From contig JAFATG010000071.1 of the NCBI GenBank assembly GCA_019244055.1, forward strand, positions 1-42,646: DNA of 42,646 nucleotides, written 5' to 3'. A program made the translations under genes and the position numbers. How positions within the stretch are numbered: position 1 is the stretch's first letter; each line of letters begins with the position of its first letter. The notes under the pieces are model-generated. The model was not told where the DNA came from and did no database searches. It worked only from the letters and a program-made list of their open reading frames with translations. The DNA is from Acidobacteriaceae bacterium. Lineage in GTDB: Bacteria; Acidobacteriota; Terriglobia; Bryobacterales; Bryobacteraceae. Of the stretch, positions 41,631-42,646 are shown in pieces.

Positions 41631-42467
41631 CTATGCTAAACGCTGACCCCGGACACGGTCACGGGCGCGCCTGACGGCGTCCTTGAACTCTTCCCATGTC
41701 CCTCGACCTGCCCAGCCCCGTCGCGCCTCCGGCTCTATCACGTCCCAATCGCGGTCGCGATAACGGGGATCGGTTGCGAGTGTATAGCCGTACCGATAAG
41801 CAGGTTCATAATCCGTGTACTGGCGTCCTGTGACGCCATACATCGACGAGAAGTCCTGGCGGAAGGCGGGCTCATACGAGGTATATGGCTCCGCGTCTGG
41901 CTGAGTGGAGCCTGCTGTGAAAGTCTGGTAGGAGGCATCGCGCGAGTGGTCACTGACTCCTTCCTCGCCGGTATAAGCCACATCTTCCGCCCCGGCGTTC
42001 TTGAAGGCGTCCTTTGCGCGTGAGACTTCGTCGGAGTTCTCTGCGTGAACGGAGATCAGGATGTTACCCTCGCGTATTTTGCCTTCATAGCGCTTGGCCT
42101 CGTATTCTGGGATTCCCATCCCAATCAGCGCGCCGGCGATCCCGCCTACAGTGCCGCCAGCGGCTACCCCACTTAGCGCCGCCAGAATTGGGCCAGCCGC
42201 GATAAATGGGCCAAGACCTGGGATGGCGAGGCTGCCGATTCCGACTAGCCAGCCGAGTGCACCGCCGATAACCCCACCAGTAACAACTCCCGAGACGGCG
42301 CCTTCTGGCGCTTTCGTATGCTGCTCGTGGGCGAAATCACGCGTACCCTGCTTGTCCGGGAAAAGCACGGAGATGTCGTTGTCACTGAAGCCAGCTGATC
42401 TCAAATCGTTCGCGATACGGATAGCCTGATCTTCAGTTTTGGCAATCCCGAAAACTGCTTTTGCCAT
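41631..42467 (-). CDS. General-stress domain protein with glycine-zipper segments
   Basis: A 278-residue protein. Residues 1-45 form an alpha/beta general-stress (YflT/DUF1269-like) start: MAKAVFGIAKTEDQAIRIAN, then LRSAGFSDNDISVLFPD. Residues 55-122 are glycine-rich and membrane-inserting (VVTGGVIGGALGWLVGIGSL, GVAAGGTVGGIAGALIGMGI). PEYEAKRYEGKIREGNILIS and a strand-helix part complete the domain. The C-terminus carries YGYTLATDPRYRDRDWDVIE, then TWEEFKDAVRRARDR, the same module as the DUF2382 protein encoded next. AAGGAG precedes the ATG. Probably membrane-associated and stress-induced. Confidence 0.82.
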   Translation of the reverse strand: MAKAVFGIAKTEDQAIRIANDLRSAGFSDNDISVLFPDKQGTRDFAHEQHTKAPEGAVSGVVTGGVIGGALGWLVGIGSLAIPGLGPFIAAGPILAALSGVAAGGTVGGIAGALIGMGIPEYEAKRYEGKIREGNILISVHAENSDEVSRAKDAFKNAGAEDVAYTGEEGVSDHSRDASYQTFTAGSTQPDAEPYTSYEPAFRQDFSSMYGVTGRQYTDYEPAYRYGYTLATDPRYRDRDWDVIEPEARRGWAGRGTWEEFKDAVRRARDRVRGQRLA

Positions 42468-42480
42468 GGGTCACTCCTTA

Positions 42481-42506
42481 TAGATGGTGTCCATTTAGAT
42501 GGTGTC
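42481..42506. repeat. Short direct repeat in the intergenic region
   Basis: TAGATGGTGTC occurs twice (42481-42491 and 42496-42506) with a 4-base spacer, upstream of the general-stress gene. It could be a regulator site or a chance duplication. Confidence 0.4.
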
Positions 42507-42529
42507 TAACGAGCAGATAAATCAATGAA

Positions 42530-42646
42530 TTAACGGCCAGCAATTTCGAGCTGATCGTTAACATGGCCGCTGCCGGCTATTTGCAGAGCTTTATCGGCAA
42601 TCGCCGCCTTCTCGTGTTCCGATTTAACCGGACCGCGCAAGATTAC
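42530..42646 (-). CDS. BON-domain protein, C-terminal part, runs off the window
   Basis: The last 38 residues are visible: VILRGPVKSEHEKAAIADKA then LQIAGSGHVNDQLEIAGR and a stop. The VTLRGxVxSxxEKxxIxxxAxxVxGVxxVxNxLxI pattern is the second half of a BON domain, found in OsmY-like periplasmic or envelope stress proteins. The start lies beyond base 42646. It probably belongs to the same stress cluster as the CsbD and DUF2382 genes. Confidence 0.82.
   Translation of the reverse strand, partial: VILRGPVKSEHEKAAIADKALQIAGSGHVNDQLEIAGR

Noticed and set aside
1-42646. CRISPR array, rRNA genes or complete insertion sequence
   Set aside because: No regularly spaced repeats, no rRNA-like stretches and no intact transposase with terminal repeats were seen.

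Overview
This looks like a chromosomal window from an aerobic, Gram-negative soil or sediment bacterium. The cues are an outer-membrane beta-barrel protein, signal peptides, glutathione S-transferase, a large KatE-type catalase, Mo hydroxylase genes and a YqjE/DedA/CsbD/BON stress cluster. The taxon cannot be fixed from sequence reading alone, and no rRNA or tRNA gene was recognised.

Layout. (1) 0.1-2.2 kb: a minus-strand ArsR - SRPBCC - DUF899 - GST cluster with a palindromic operator over the arsR start. arsR carries a frameshift and the GST is truncated. (2) 2.3-4.2 kb: relics of an IS21 helper ATPase (IstB) and of a tautomerase, then an intact toxin-antitoxin pair with a palindromic promoter/operator, then an inverted-repeat-rich gap. 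(3) 4.2-7.8 kb: a Mo/W-type ABC importer (ATPase, permease, binding protein), divergent from an HTH plus substrate-binding-domain regulator. (4) 7.9-14.2 kb: aldehyde dehydrogenase, a molybdenum hydroxylase large subunit without its usual partner subunits, two secreted sulfite-oxidase-fold proteins that lack the usual Mo-ligand Cys motif, and an outer-membrane protein. (5) 14.2-20.3 kb: small decayed genes, a stand-alone receiver protein, catalase, a decayed excisionase-like gene, a HAD hydrolase and a soluble histidine kinase. (6) 21.6-27.7 kb: a HerA-like ATPase with tandem winged-helix repeats, RNase HII, a small basic protein, an ATP-dependent DNA ligase, and a plasmid/ICE-like cassette (Cys-rich protein, SSB, ArdC-like antirestriction protein). 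(7) 28.2-37.2 kb: a ferritin-like protein with an unusual N-terminal domain, DedA, hemerythrin, a CPA2 antiporter with USP domains, a berberine-bridge-type oxidoreductase and a broken HAD gene. Degraded copies of the receiver gene and of catalase lie among them. (8) 38.5-42.6 kb: envelope/general-stress genes (glycine-rich membrane protein, YqjE-like, DUF2382, CsbD, general stress protein, BON).

Two themes stand out. First, the importer, its regulator and several molybdopterin-related genes form one molybdenum neighbourhood. Second, many small genes carry one-base frameshifts, while every long gene (catalase, Mo hydroxylase, ALDH, antiporter, HerA-like ATPase) is intact. That pattern fits real gene decay better than random sequencing error. 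The best candidate for something undescribed is the 28.2-29.2 kb protein, which joins an EACC1-like conflict-system domain to a ferritin-like diiron domain.
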